A DNA stretch of 64,000 nt, taken from NCBI GenBank assembly GCA_022414725.1, contig CM039465.1, positions 46,696,495-46,760,494 on the forward strand, given 5' to 3'. Both the position numbers and the translations under genes were made by a program. Of the stretch, positions 34,170 through 45,158 are shown piece by piece. Each line of letters opens with the position of its first letter. Position 1 is the first letter of the stretch. Below the pieces are notes generated by a model. It was given only the letters and a program-made list of their open reading frames with translations. It searched no databases and was not told the DNA's origin. The stretch comes from Microglena sp. YARC. Taxonomy: Eukaryota; Chlorophyta; Chlorophyceae; Chlamydomonadales; Chlamydomonadaceae.

Positions 34170-35908
34170 TAACAGCCTGTTTCCAGGTTACGGTTATGGA
34201 TAACCCCGCAAACTGTAGTGCGGCAGTACTCGTAACCCGTGTTCTAGCCAGCTTCCTGTCGCGTAACCCCGCTGTACAATTTACAGCTTGTTTCCAACTG
34301 GGTTGGGGGTCCGGTTAAGGATTGTGTTTCGGAGGGTTTATACTCGACCTCTAACCGGGCCTTAACTTTCGGGAAGATGGTTGGAAACGTTCCACCAGTT
34401 AAGCAGTCTTTTGCACCTGACCAGGTCAGTTCAAAATGGGTCAACGTGGCAAATGCGCTCTGCAGCACTCCCTCGCGATTCAGACGCTGATTTCAGCGTT
34501 TATTCCACTTCTGGCCGCTGCTGGTTGCCTCAGGAAGATCAGTCGAAAATTGCGTGGCAGGGACGGTGCCCTGCTGCTGCGAATCCATCTTAGTGAAACT
34601 GTGCGATCAATGATGAGTGTCCGAGAAAGAAAGAAGGATGCGGGACTCCAAAGCAGCGTGATTTTGAAGAGGCGCGCTCCAACTTCGTGACGTCACCGAA
34701 TCAACTTTATATAAAGTAGAGCGTAGTAAGAGCGTGGAGGGTATAGCGCGTGCGCGGCGCGTGGTCGCCCCCTTTTGGCCCAGCCGCTTGGGGTTTTGGT
34801 TCCATATCTTGCCGACCTGTCGCCCAGGTGGCAGCCAGTCTGGGATCTCGATTTCTCGGCGCAGCCACAGGAACGATTGCCTCTCTGCCGAGTGCCGACC
34901 ACCCATCCACCCACCCGTTCAAGGTTACCCGGCTTGGTGCCAAAATTTTCCTGCGACCTGTTCACCCCGTGCGCTGCTTTGCGCTGCTCTAATGCATGAA
35001 GCCGGTGTCGTTTTCGACTCCTTCTCACGGCTCTTCCAGGCCCAGCCGTTCTGATACCCGAATTTTCCTTCGCACTTCTGCTATTTTCGGTGCTCGCTGC
35101 CTATATCGCCCTATATTCAACGGTGTAGCCTCCCTTTGTTCATCTGCCCAAACTCTTTCCCACAAATTTCGCTGCCCCTGTCAATAACTTCGCATGCAAC
35201 TCCCTCCGTCGCAGCATTCCCTTGGCCTTCTCCTGCGCTCTGACGCACTCCCGCCCGCTCACTGGCTGCCTTTCGCTGAAGTGGCCAGGGGCAGTAGTTT
35301 CGTAATAACCCGTTTCGAAGTTACCCGTTTTCGGATCTCTTTTTTCGACACCTGTCGCTGACGTGGACACGGGGGTCGAGACCTGTCGCTGACGTGGACA
35401 CGGGGGTGGTCCTCCCGTCGGGACGACGGGCTCAGATGCTAGTAATAATAGAAACAAGCTGTTAGTGTTTCCGATTGTCCCTGAAATCTGGGTTATGGGA
35501 AGATCTGGGTTATGTGATCGTTAAATCAGTTGTTCGACAGCTTGGAAGCGTTTGAATTATTTACTCGCCGGCTTGACTTTCTTTCGTGCAGCCGTCTCGC
35601 GATTCGAGTTCATGTTCTGACTCCAAGACGTTGGCCCTGTCCGTTTCCATTTCGTTACCATATCCCAGAAGCTTCTAGGGTGCTCGTTGATGCCCCAATG
35701 CTGGTTCTGCTTGAAAAACAAACCTTGACCCGACGAATCCATAGCGGTGAGCGTCAGAGTTTCTAGGGAATTGAAGGGATCGCGCGTGACTGCGCGATCT
35801 ACAAGATTGCAGCGCTCGCGCTCACCACATTATGGCCGCAAGTGACCGCTGCTGCGGTCAAAGTGCCAGCGTGGAACCAAGGCGGATCGGGGTTACGCTT
35901 AACCGTGG

Positions 35909-35967
<59 letters not shown>

Positions 35968-36128
35968 GGTTCAGGGTAACCCCGATCCGCACCGGCACGT
36001 CATCAAATTTTGCCGGAAACTGGTGTACAAGTCGGTCGAGCGAAGTACAAGTTTTCGAGTGTTTCCGATTGCCGAGGACGGTTATGCTCCATAACCCGGC
36101 CTAACCCTCAATTGGAAACAGGCTGTAA
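34170..36128. mobile_element. DNA element with CAGCCTGTTTCC termini and TAA duplication
   Basis: The ends CAGCCTGTTTCCA (34173) and TGGAAACAGGCTG (36125) are inverted repeats, flanked by TAA at 34170-34172 and 36126-36128. A 3-bp TWA duplication is the hallmark of PIF/Harbinger elements. No transposase was found, so it would be non-autonomous. A second ACAGCTTGTTTCCAACTGG end lies inside at 34285, suggesting nested or rearranged ends. The inside is otherwise of moderate GC with short uninformative frames. Confidence 0.6.
35881..35992. repeat. Long poly-G run inside an inverted repeat
   Basis: An arm GCGGATCGGGGTTACGCTTA followed by ACCGTG leads into an uninterrupted run of about 55 G (to 35964), followed by the complementary arm CACGGTTCAGGGTAACCCCG. 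The arms pair over about 25 bases with one or two mismatches. Confidence 0.9.
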
Positions 36129-36228
36129 GTATTGCTTAGGTCTGTCCCCCTAAGGCGGCCGACCAACCAGGCGCCCTTAATTGCATCAGCATCTGCAGCT
36201 TAGGGGCTCAAATGTGTTTAGGGCTCAT

Positions 36229-36305
36229 AAGTAGAGAACGGCAATATGATATCATATCATCAAATTGTGTCGGCAGTCTGACTCAAAGTTACCATTTAGA
36301 ACACT
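36229..36305. mobile_element. Palindromic MITE, truncated copy
   Basis: One end (TAGAGAACGGCAATATGATA) and the CAAAGTTACCATTTA block only. Lies about 200 bases downstream of the H2A 3' end. Confidence 0.5.
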
Positions 36306-36369
36306 TTTGTTTCTTTGAAGGTACCAATACCGATGGTGTTGAATGAGATTGGTTTTGCTGCCGAAGAAT

Positions 36370-36420
36370 ACGAGCAGCCAAGTTGCTGGCTGGAGCCATG
36401 TAACCAGGTTCAAGTTAGTG
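36370..36420 (-). repeat. Short interspersed motif, next to the H2A hairpin
   Basis: Inverted copy of the 2228/33148 motif (CGAGCAGCCAAGTTGCTGGC and TGGAGCCATG). It ends where the H2A 3' stem-loop begins. Confidence 0.5.
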
Positions 36421-36435
36421 GTGTTGAAAAACACC
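36420..36435 (-). terminator. Histone mRNA 3' stem-loop of H2A
   Basis: On the minus strand GGTGTTTTTCAACACC: 6-bp stem, 4-base loop, about 70 bases after the stop codon. Same design as the other three hairpins of the cluster; it directs non-polyadenylated 3' end formation of replication histones. Confidence 0.88.
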
Positions 36436-36501
36436 GTTTGAGTTGCTGAAATTAAAGTATAGTTGCATTAAATGTAGGAACTTCCTTGACCCAAGAGTTG
36501 T

Positions 36502-36772
36502 TTAGGCCTCGGATTCCTTCTTGGCAGACTTCTTGGGGAGTAGCACGGAGTGAATGTTGGGAAGAACTCCGCCATTGGCGATGGTGACGGAGCCCAGCAG
36601 CTTGGAAAGCTCCTCGTCATTGCGGATGGCCAGCTGAACGTGACGGGGGACGATCCTTGTCTTCTTATTGTCGCGGGCAGCGTTGCCAGCCACCTCCAGG
36701 ACCTCAGCACACAAGTACTCAAGGACAGCGGCAAGGTTCACAGGGGCACCAGCGCCAACACGCTCGACGTTG
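36502..36772 (-). pseudogene. Histone H2A, 5'-truncated
   Basis: From [20 protein letters not shown] through [20 protein letters not shown] and [20 protein letters not shown] to the stop at 36502, this is H2A from near the end of helix alpha-1 to the C-terminus. The first 40 or so residues (basic tail, GLQFPVGRIxRxL) are missing. Upstream of VNVERVG the sequence is already the leader of the divergent H2B gene: its TATA box is only about 15 bases away. The shared H2A-H2B promoter seen in such pairs is therefore gone on this side. The frame is open upstream to 36840, but that part reads antisense H2B leader. V-N instead of the usual V-Y and a Cys in EYLCAEV are also unusual. Either a deletion (or assembly collapse) or a pseudogene. 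Confidence 0.85.
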
Positions 36773-36784
36773 ACCAAACACAGG

Positions 36785-36790
36785 TATAAA
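36785..36790 (+). promoter_or_regulatory. TATA box of H2B
   Basis: TATAAA about 67 bases before the H2B ATG, the same spacing as the TATA elements of H4 and H3 in this cluster. Confidence 0.7.
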
Positions 36791-36856
36791 GCTCGCGTCT
36801 CGCATCGCCATGACTTCCGCACATCTATCTCTATCACCAACTCTCAACGCGTTACA

Positions 36857-37223
36857 ATGGCACCCAAAGCTGCTGAGAAGGCCCCCGCCAAGAAGGCAGC
36901 CCCCGCAAAGACAGCGGAGGGGAAGAAGAAGGCTAAGAAGATGGCCAAGGCTGAGACCTACAAAATCTACATCTACAAGGTGCTGAAGCAGGTGCACCCC
37001 GATACTGGCATCAGTTCCAAGGCCATGGGCATCCTCAACTCCTTTATCAACGATATCTTCGACAAGATCGCCTCAGAAGCCGCTCGCCTGGCTCGCTACA
37101 ATAAGAAGCCCATTGTCATCTCCCGCGAGATTCAGACTGCTGTGCGCCTGGTCCTACCCGGAGAGCTTGCCAAGCACGCTGTGTCCGGGCACCAAGGCCG
37201 TCACCAAGTTCACCTCAGCATAA
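36857..37223 (+). pseudogene. Histone H2B, frameshifted near the C-terminus
   Basis: [20 protein letters not shown] opens a Lys-rich tail, followed by the histone fold ([59 protein letters not shown]). H2B pairs with H2A in the nucleosome. The family ends [15 protein letters not shown]. Here, after AVS, two bases are missing near 37186-37188 (GTGTCCGGGCACC), so the frame as written reads past to 37285. Restoring the length of that one codon would bring back the standard ending and the TAA at 37221. Everything else is intact and intronless, with TATA box and 3' hairpin, so a sequencing error is as likely as a true mutation. Confidence 0.85.
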
Positions 37224-37254
37224 GTTGCTCATGCCCTGCGGTCAGCAAAACGTC

Positions 37255-37270
37255 GGTGTTTATCAACACC
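37255..37270 (+). terminator. Histone mRNA 3' stem-loop of H2B
   Basis: GGTGTTTATCAACACC, 32 bases after the expected H2B stop codon. Confidence 0.9.
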
Positions 37271-37376
37271 ACCATCATGCGTTGATCCGACTCTTGTATA
37301 CGAACTGTAAATACAGTATGGACGTGTTCGAGCAGACGTGGTGTGCTCATAAGCCAACAGTTCAATATCTAGTGGT

Positions 37377-37392
37377 GGTGTTAAAAAACACC
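37377..37392 (-). terminator. Histone mRNA 3' stem-loop of H4
   Basis: Minus strand GGTGTTTTTTAACACC, about 40 bases after the H4 stop codon. Confidence 0.9.
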
Positions 37393-37432
37393 GTTTGTTT
37401 GTCGCTGTAGAGGTTTGGAGATATGGATGAGC

Positions 37433-38432
<1,000 letters not shown>

Positions 38433-38472
38433 GTCGACTTAGGTCCGATCTGCTGCATCCCAGCAACAAAAC

Positions 38473-38488
38473 GGTGTTTTTAAACACC
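38473..38488 (+). terminator. Histone mRNA 3' stem-loop of H3
   Basis: GGTGTTTTTAAACACC following AACAAAAC. 6-bp stem, same as the other cluster members. Confidence 0.9.
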
Positions 38489-39340
38489 ACCAATGGACAA
38501 TTAGACGCTACTGCTGTTTCAAGATCCTAGCTATTTGTTTATCCTGATCTTGTACATGACTCCACTTTCTAACTCAGTTTTATTCGGCAGTAAACGCAAT
38601 ATTCAGCATTTTTGCCAAATATACTGTTCACAGTCTCCGCCCTGACTCTTACTTTCTTTAAAGCCTACCTGGTAGGCGATAGGATTTTCAGCCTGGAGCA
38701 GAGTCTTTTACATTACTATATGTCGGACCCGGGGATGTGACCCACGCACATCGCTAATATGTGCACTATTGCATATACTCAGACTCTAATATTTAGATAT
38801 GTACACATAACACCCTCACATGCTGATCACATCGTTCTTTCATCTAAATAAAGACCTTTCGTGTGCAACTCTTGATATTTTTGCTTCTACACCAAGACAG
38901 GGCAAGGACACTAAATGCTGTCTGAATCCAGGTGACAAGGTCCTACTTATTTTACTCTACCAAAACCATGGAATTGTTAAATTGAAATTGTTACATCCGT
39001 GTAATACAGTTACTCACAGGACGTGATGTTAAGGACACCACAGCGTAAAGGAATTGTTGTTTATATAACGGTACATATAATGTGAACAGTAAACACATGA
39101 TACGATAAACATATCAAGATCAGGAGATACCGACCCTCGACTATGCTTTTACAACATTGTTTTTTCTTTTTCCTTGCCGTAGCCTTGTGACCTTGCTCAC
39201 GTTTACACTGCACGCCAAACGCAGCTTTTTGAAGGGTCTCTTCCGTTGCAAGCGTGTATTTTGGCCCATGCAACGTAGATGTTGATATCATTTCCGTATC
39301 AAAACAGGTGGAGGAGCGTCCAGCATGTAGTAGTAGTAGT
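38489..39340. other. Intergenic, no gene seen
   Basis: No further histone gene (no H1) and no supported coding frame. Confidence 0.5.
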
Positions 39341-39415
39341 TGCTACAGTCCAGGTGTAGACCAAATAAGCTAAAGGGACTTGCCCAACCATGACAGGAGG
39401 GGCTTTAACTGGAAC
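39341..39415. repeat. SINE-like repeat copy
   Basis: GCTACAGTCCAGGTGTAGAC then ACTTGCCCAACCATGACAGG; same family as 761-1047. Confidence 0.6.
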
Positions 39416-39562
39416 ACATTGTGTTATTGTCCGACATACGTCGGTCACTGAGTCGGCATAATGCATACTGGTAACTCCAGGTCCCAAGTTGACTGCCGCC
39501 AGGCCACAGGCTAGCCGTGGCCTACACGTGTCTGCAAGACCTTGCAGCACGCTCCCCTCTTT

Positions 39563-40450
39563 GATATAAGCGCACTTGTTGCGTCCTTTAATCATCTTCT
39601 ATTCAGTCCTCTACTGTGTAACTACTCTACGATTGAAAGGTTATCGGCACTGACCGCTTCCCGAAGACGACCGCTGCGCCTGCATCAAGGTGACAGTTTA
39701 TCCTCTGACTTGCTCGAAGGCTTGAGTACTGCTTTTGGCCCTGGATTACCTACGTTCTACCGTGTGGAATCTATTCCTGCGCTGCCTCGCCTACTGCCCG
39801 AACAAGAATCAATTGTTTCTGCCGCTGCGTTCAAGACGCCCCGTAGTCGCAGTCTTGCAGTCACCGTAGATCTCTGACGTGAGTTGCAGACTCATAAGAT
39901 CCCACACAGCGTTGAACAATCCTCCGAGATTGTTGTGCCTGGAGACATCGTACCTTGCACCATCAGCAGTAACTACTGTTACCCCCAGACCAAGACAGCC
40001 TGTACCCCAGCTCATCCGCCAGTTCACCACACAGTTCCCTGCCCTGCTGGCATCTGAGCAGCACAGATTCCCAGGCAGACCTATACACACCAGTCCCTTA
40101 TCTGTCTGTGGCCCCATTCTTGAGCATACCAGCAGACTGCATTACATGGTCCACTCCTACCCCACAGTCTCCACAGCCGACAGGCCCACCCTCCAGTGGG
40201 GAATCTGCCTGCAAGCAGCCTTGGAAAAAGCACATGCAAGAGTCCTGAAATCCTGGCCCAAAATGCTCATGGACCCCATCAGCTGTGTGTACCCTGGAGG
40301 CAGGGTCATCTGTGTCAACAACCTGAGCATGCACTGGAACCCGATGGACTTCCTGTTAATGAATTTATGAATGTTTATAAAGCGCACTCGTTGCGTCCTT
40401 TAATCATCTTCTCTTCAGTCCTCTACTATGTAATTACTCTACGATTGAAA
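39563..40450 (+). mobile_element. Possible miniature LTR element (TRIM-like), element C
   Basis: Two direct repeats of about 76-79 bases (39563-39638 and 40372-40450; AAGCGCACTnGTTGCGTCCT to CTACGATTGAAA) are separated by 0.73 kb. The first is followed immediately by GGTTATCGGC, the same primer-site motif as elements A and B. The short LTRs and internal part fit a TRIM. Against it: no clear target duplication, no obvious polypurine tract, and uncertain outer ends. Confidence 0.45.
39879..40370 (+). other. Open frame inside element C, unknown
   Basis: About 160 codons on the plus strand, including PQLIRQFTTQFPALLASEQH and RLHYMVHSYPTVSTADRP, ending just before the second direct repeat. It looks somewhat protein-like. 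No family recognised; could be captured host sequence. Confidence 0.25.
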
Positions 40451-40451
40451 C

Positions 40452-40705
40452 ATTGTTACTCACTCATTGTCCAGCACATGTAAAGCTTGCATGGCAGCAT
40501 GTGTGGCACTTCTGGCATCCCTGCCCCCACGCCTCAGCCTCACCACGCATCACACCCAAGCACATGTGCACGCCATTGGAATACATTGTTACTCATGTAT
40601 CGTCCAACACATGTAAAGCTTGCATGGCAGCATTTATTGCACTTCTGGCTTGCACACACGCCTCAGCCTCACCACGCATCACACCCAAGCATCTTTGCAA
40701 CACTC
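40452..40705 (-). repeat. Tandem copy of the last coding segment of the JmjC gene
   Basis: The segment coding CLGVMRGEAEA...MQALHVLD (40596-40697) has a second, frameshifted copy at 40470-40560. Confidence 0.75.
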
Positions 40706-42347
40706 CCATTCTCCCTGAGTCCCGCAACAGAGCTGTAGCCTTGTGGTGGATATGCAGTGCTTGGCAAACAAGACAGCAACAACCGGAAGTGGCTTGGCTT
40801 GCCGTCTCCACACAATACTCTGTACCTAGTGCTGGTGCTGGTGCTGATACTGTTGCTGATGCTGGTGTCGATGCTGAGGCTGGTGGTGGAGCTAGTGCTG
40901 GTCCTGTCGCCGAATCTGATGGTGATACTGATGTTGATGCTGGTGTCGATGCCGGGTCTGGTGGTGGAGCTGCTGGTGCTAGAGCTGATGGTGATACTGA
41001 TGGTGATGCTAGTGTTGATGCCGTGTCTGGTGGTGGTGCTGGTGGTGCTGGTGCTGGTGCCAGATCTGATGGTGATACTGATGGTGATGCTGGTGTCGAT
41101 GCCGGTGCTGGTGGTGGAGCTGCTGGTGCCAGAGCGGATAGTGATACTGATGTTGATGCTGTTGGCGGTGCTGTTGGCGGTGCTGGTGCTGGTGCCAGAT
41201 CTGATGGTGATACTGATGTTGATGCTGGTGTTGATGCCAGGGCTGGTGGTGGTGGTGGTGGTGGTGCTGCTGCTGGTGCTGTCGCCAAATCTGATGGTGA
41301 TACTGATGGTGATGCTGGTGTTGATGGCGGTGCTGGTGGTAATGGTGCTGGAGCTACTAGTGCTGCTGCCAGATCTGATAGTGGTACTGATGGTGATGCT
41401 GGTGTCGATGCTGAGGCTGGTGGTGGTGCTGCTGCTGGCGTCAAATGCTCCGATGGACAGTCACTCCTGAGATTACATGTCAGCCGAGTCAGAAGCTCTA
41501 GAGCAAGAGGGACTGCAAACTTTAGGTGTTGTGTTTGTGTTTCTGGTGATGTACTGGAAGTATGTAGTGATGTACTGGGAGCATCGACCTTGCTTGAAAA
41601 CTCAAGCCACTCTGATAATCGTGAGACAGAATCAGCATCAGCACACTCAGAAGCTTCATCCCTCTCCCCACCTGCACCACTACCCCCATATCTACTTCCA
41701 CCCCCATCTCCATCCTCACCCGTACCCTCATCCTCACCCCTACACTCACCCCTATCTCCATCTCCGCCTCCATCCCCATCTCCACCCTCACCCCTACCCC
41801 CACCTCTGTTCCCTCTAATCCATGCCCCTGATGCCAGGGTGTCGGGCCTGCCACCATTTCTGGCTTGGCCTCTGGACTCCCGACCCAAGAGCCAAACCCT
41901 TGCTTTTGTGTTTTGCTCTATTCTGTATTGCTCATTAACCCCCTTGTCATCAACCACTTGCAGCACCATCTCCTGCCAGCAATGCAATAATGTTGATGTT
42001 GATGCTGGTGTCGATGCTGATGCTGGTGGTGGTGCTGGAGCTACTAGTGCCGGTGCCAGATCTGATGGTGGTACTGATGGTGATGCTAGTGTTGATGCCG
42101 GGGCTGGTGCTGGTGCTGGTACCAAATTTGATGTTGATGTTGATGCTGGTGTTGATGTTGATGCTGGTGTTGATGTTGATGCTGGTGTTGATGTTGATGC
42201 TGGTGGTGGTGCTGGAGCTATTAGTGCCGGTGCCAGATCTGATGGTGATACCATCTCCTGACAGCAATTCAATAATGGTGTACTTGTGCGCGGAAGAGAT
42301 GGTGGTGCAAAACCCAAAGCATCCCCAAGACCCCCCTCCTTTGCTTC

Positions 42348-42409
<62 letters not shown>

Positions 42410-42716
42410 GCTGCTGCTGTTGGCCACTACCTTGAATTGTGCCCCCTGTGCCCATCTGTCCATGTCCCCCAACTGTGACCGTCTCTCCTTGCCGCCCAAC
42501 TGTGCCCGTCTCTCCATGCCCCCCAACTGGGCCAGATTTTCGAATCACCCCTAGGCTGGAGAGCAAATTGTCCAACAGAGCTGACCCCGTCTTTGGATCA
42601 TGGCTCAATATTGAACAGACTGACTTCCCCAACCAAACGGTGCTACTGCCACCGTGAGGGTGTGAGCGTGCAATGGGCTTGGCAGCAAAAGCACAGACCT
42701 GCGCATGCAAGGCGAC
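40593..42716 (-). CDS. JmjC ribosomal-oxygenase-like gene, exon f (C-terminal)
   Basis: Acceptor GCTGCAG|GTC at 42716; the frame is open for 707 codons to the stop at 40593. The start is unique and protein-like: VALHAQVCAFAAKPIARSHP, then LGKSVCSILSHDPKTGSALL and DNLLSSLGVIRKSG. Then come short GGHGETG repeats, a poly-Gln tract of about 25 residues, and long Ala/Pro/Ser blocks (SPSDLAPAPAPP, ASTSTPASTSTP), interrupted by a unique part (VNEQYRIEQNTKARVWLLGR and KFAVPLALELLTRLTCNLRS). The end reads CLVCQALHIHHKATALLRDS and INAAMQALHVLDDT. The phase matches the donor at 45413 (both phase 0). Ribosomal oxygenases carry a dimerisation and winged-helix part after the JmjC domain, which this exon may replace or contain; I could not recognise it. 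Joining to exon e is inferred. Confidence 0.5.
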
Positions 42717-42733
42717 CTGCAGCGTTGGGGTGT

Positions 42734-42845
42734 ATTTATGTATGTTACAGTCCAGGGGTAGGCCAAATAGACGACAGGGACTTGCCCAACAGACCAAATA
42801 GACTACAGGGAGGGATACAAAGAAAAATAATTGATAGGAATGCAA
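42734..42845. repeat. SINE-like repeat copy
   Basis: GTTACAGTCCAGGGGTAGGC then ACTTGCCCAAC; sits just upstream of the exon f acceptor, inside the intron. Confidence 0.6.
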
Positions 42846-42879
42846 ACAAAACATAACTTTATATGGTGCAATGCTTTTT

Positions 42880-43335
42880 CCGATTGGCCCCTAAACCCTA
42901 CAACCCTTAACCCTAAACTTTATAAGGTGCAATGCTTCTTCCGATTGGCCCCTAAATCCTACAACCCTAAACCCTAAAAAATATATGGTGCAATGCTTCT
43001 TCCAATTGGCCCCTAAACCCTACAACCCTAGACCCTAAACTTTATATGGTGCAATGCTTCTTCCAATTTGCCCCTAAACCCTAAAATCCTAAACCCTAAA
43101 CTTTATATGGTGCTATGCTTCTTCCCATCAGTCATAAACCCTACAACCCTAAACCCGTAACTTTATATGGTGCAATGCTTCTTCCCATCAGTCATAGTAA
43201 ACCCTAAACCCATAACTTCATATGGTGCAATGCTTCTTGCGATTGGCCCCTAAACCCTACAACCCTAAACCCTAAGCTTTATTTGGTGCAATGATTCTTC
43301 CCATCTGCCCCTAAACCCTACAACCCTAAACTTTA
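42880..43335 (+). repeat. Tandem repeat with telomere-like CCCTAAA words
   Basis: Seven to eight units of about 60-65 bases: TTTATATGGTGCAATGCTTC, TTCC, ATTGGCC, then CCTAAACCCTACAACCCTAA. The CCCTAAA heptamer is the plant-type telomere word. Confidence 0.85.
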
Positions 43336-43436
43336 TGTCCCAATGGCTCCTCCTGGCAACGTCGTGAGGGTCAGTATACACCTAACTTTTATGACCTAAT
43401 TATGATTGGTGAGGAAGATATTGGCCTTTAAAGCCA

Positions 43437-43790
43437 TTGGGGTGGCCTTTGGGTGGGGGGTGGGGGGTTGGCCTTTGGGTGGGGGTCGGGGGTGGGGGGT
43501 GGCCTTTGGGTAAGGGGTGGGGGTGTGGGGTGGGGGGTTGGGGGTTGGGGGTTGGGGGGTGGGGGGTTGGCCTTTGGGTGGGGTTGGGGGTTGGGGGGTT
43601 GGGGGGTTGGCCTTTGGGTGGGGGTTGGGGGTTGGGGGGTGGCCTTTGGGTGGGGGTTGGGGGTTAGTGGTTGGGGGTTGGGGGTTGGGGGGGTGGCCTT
43701 TGGGTGGGGGTTGGGGGTTAGTGGTTGGGGGTTGGGGGTTGGGGGTTGGGGGTTGGGGGGTTGGCCTCTGGGTGGGGGGTGGGGGGGGCA
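43437..43790 (+). repeat. G-rich minisatellite
   Basis: GGCCTTTGGGTGGGGGTTGG alternating with GGGGGTT runs. Frames are open both ways (Pro-rich on minus) and not taken as coding. Confidence 0.9.
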
Positions 43791-43879
43791 AACAATACAA
43801 CTTCATAGCATGGGTGCCAAAAGAATACTTCTTGAACACCCCCTGATGCAATACTTCTTCCAATTGGCTCCTCCTGGCA

Positions 43880-43898
43880 ATCTATAATCTATCAATCT

Positions 43899-43932
<34 letters not shown>
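43880..43932. repeat. (CAAT)n microsatellite
   Basis: CAATCAATCAAT run with some ATCT variants. Confidence 0.92.
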
Positions 43933-43933
<1 letters not shown>

Positions 43934-43961
43934 TATATGTGACTAAATCTCGACTGTTCGA

Positions 43962-44012
43962 TGTTGGGCAAGTCCCTCTAGCTTATTTGGCTACACCTGG
44001 ACTGTACATACA
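43962..44012. repeat. SINE-like repeat fragment, inverted
   Basis: GGGCAAGTCCCTCTAGCTTA with TTTGGCTACACCTGGACTGTA. Confidence 0.55.
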
Positions 44013-44200
44013 TAACTTAATAGCACAATGAAATCAGAATTCCCGGCAATCCACGTTTCATCTTGACTGTAAACAGAATGATATATTAATACGGGAGTGG
44101 ACTGTAAGCAGGGATTGTTTTCCCGCTGTATATAGCGATCGCTAGTTATGACATTATAAAAAATAAAAAATAAAATGTTTTAGCAGAACTATCGCTTCCG

Positions 44201-45158
44201 TACTGACAGCAAAATTTCACGCTTAGAAAGATTTCACGGTCATTTTGAGGGGGTTCGTTATAATTTCACGTTTTAATCTGATTTTCTTTTTCCAGAGGGA
44301 TATAATTTAACGTTACACATTTCACGGTACAAATTTGAATAAAATCCATTTAAAATTTTCAACTTGAACATTTTACACTGATTCATTGCCTGTTCTTAAA
44401 ATCACAATACAGACTTGAGATTGTGTACCGGTACTCATGAGTGTGGTATAGGTAGTAGTGTTCATACTATTACCGTAGATCATGTACCGTTGTATCAGGG
44501 TACATGGTTATAGGGTCTGCAAGTAGGGTAGTCTGCATCAACTCATTTAATCACTAAATTCCCTGCTCAGTTAATTTGAGTTCTAGGACCTGCAACTAAG
44601 GCATCTCATAAACAAGAGCACACAGTGTTCATGTATTGCTCAGCTAGCTGATCAGTTAATTAGATTTCTAGGACCTGCAGCTAAGGCATCTCATAAACAA
44701 GAGCACACAGTGTTCATGTATTGCTCAGCTAGCTGATCAGTTATTAGATTTCTAGGACCTGCAGCTAAGGCATCTCATAAACAAGAGCACACAGTGTTCA
44801 TGTATTGCTCAGCTAGCTGCTCAGTTAATTTGAGTTCTAGGACCTGCAACTAAGGCATCTCATAAACAAGAGCACACAGTGTTCATGTATTGCTCAGCTA
44901 GCTGCTCAGTTAATTTGAGTTCTAGGACCTGCAACTAAGGCATCTCATAAACAAGAGCACACAGTGTTCATGTATTGCTCAGTTGCGGAGAAGGATCAAG
45001 GGCGGCAGGGGTAGTAAGCCCTATGTGGAGCCCAGGGCCCCAAACCCTAATACCGCCCTGATACTCGATTTCACGGTTTTTTCGTTGCGTAACATAGATT
45101 ACGCCTCGATTTTACGGGTGCTCCCGTTAAATTAAAGCGTTAAATTTTGCTGTCAGTA
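44201..45158. mobile_element. Tc1/mariner-type non-autonomous element with inner satellite
   Basis: Ends CTGACAGCAAAATTTCACGC and GCGTTAAATTTTGCTGTCAG are inverted repeats, flanked by TA on both sides (44201-44202 and 45157-45158). Length 954. No transposase. The core holds an 85-bp satellite. Confidence 0.7.
44567..44990 (+). repeat. 85-bp tandem repeat
   Basis: Five units starting TCAGTTAATTTGAGTTCTAG and including AACAAGAGCACACAGTGTTC, nearly identical. Confidence 0.93.

Noticed and set aside
38489..39340. Possible linker histone H1 near the cluster
   Set aside because: No Lys/Ala/Pro-rich frame and no further 3' hairpin found.
40453..42261. Plus-strand frame of 602 codons (Ala-Gly-Asp repeats)
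   Set aside because: Antisense of exon f. The minus strand has the splice signals, phase agreement and unique protein-like segments.
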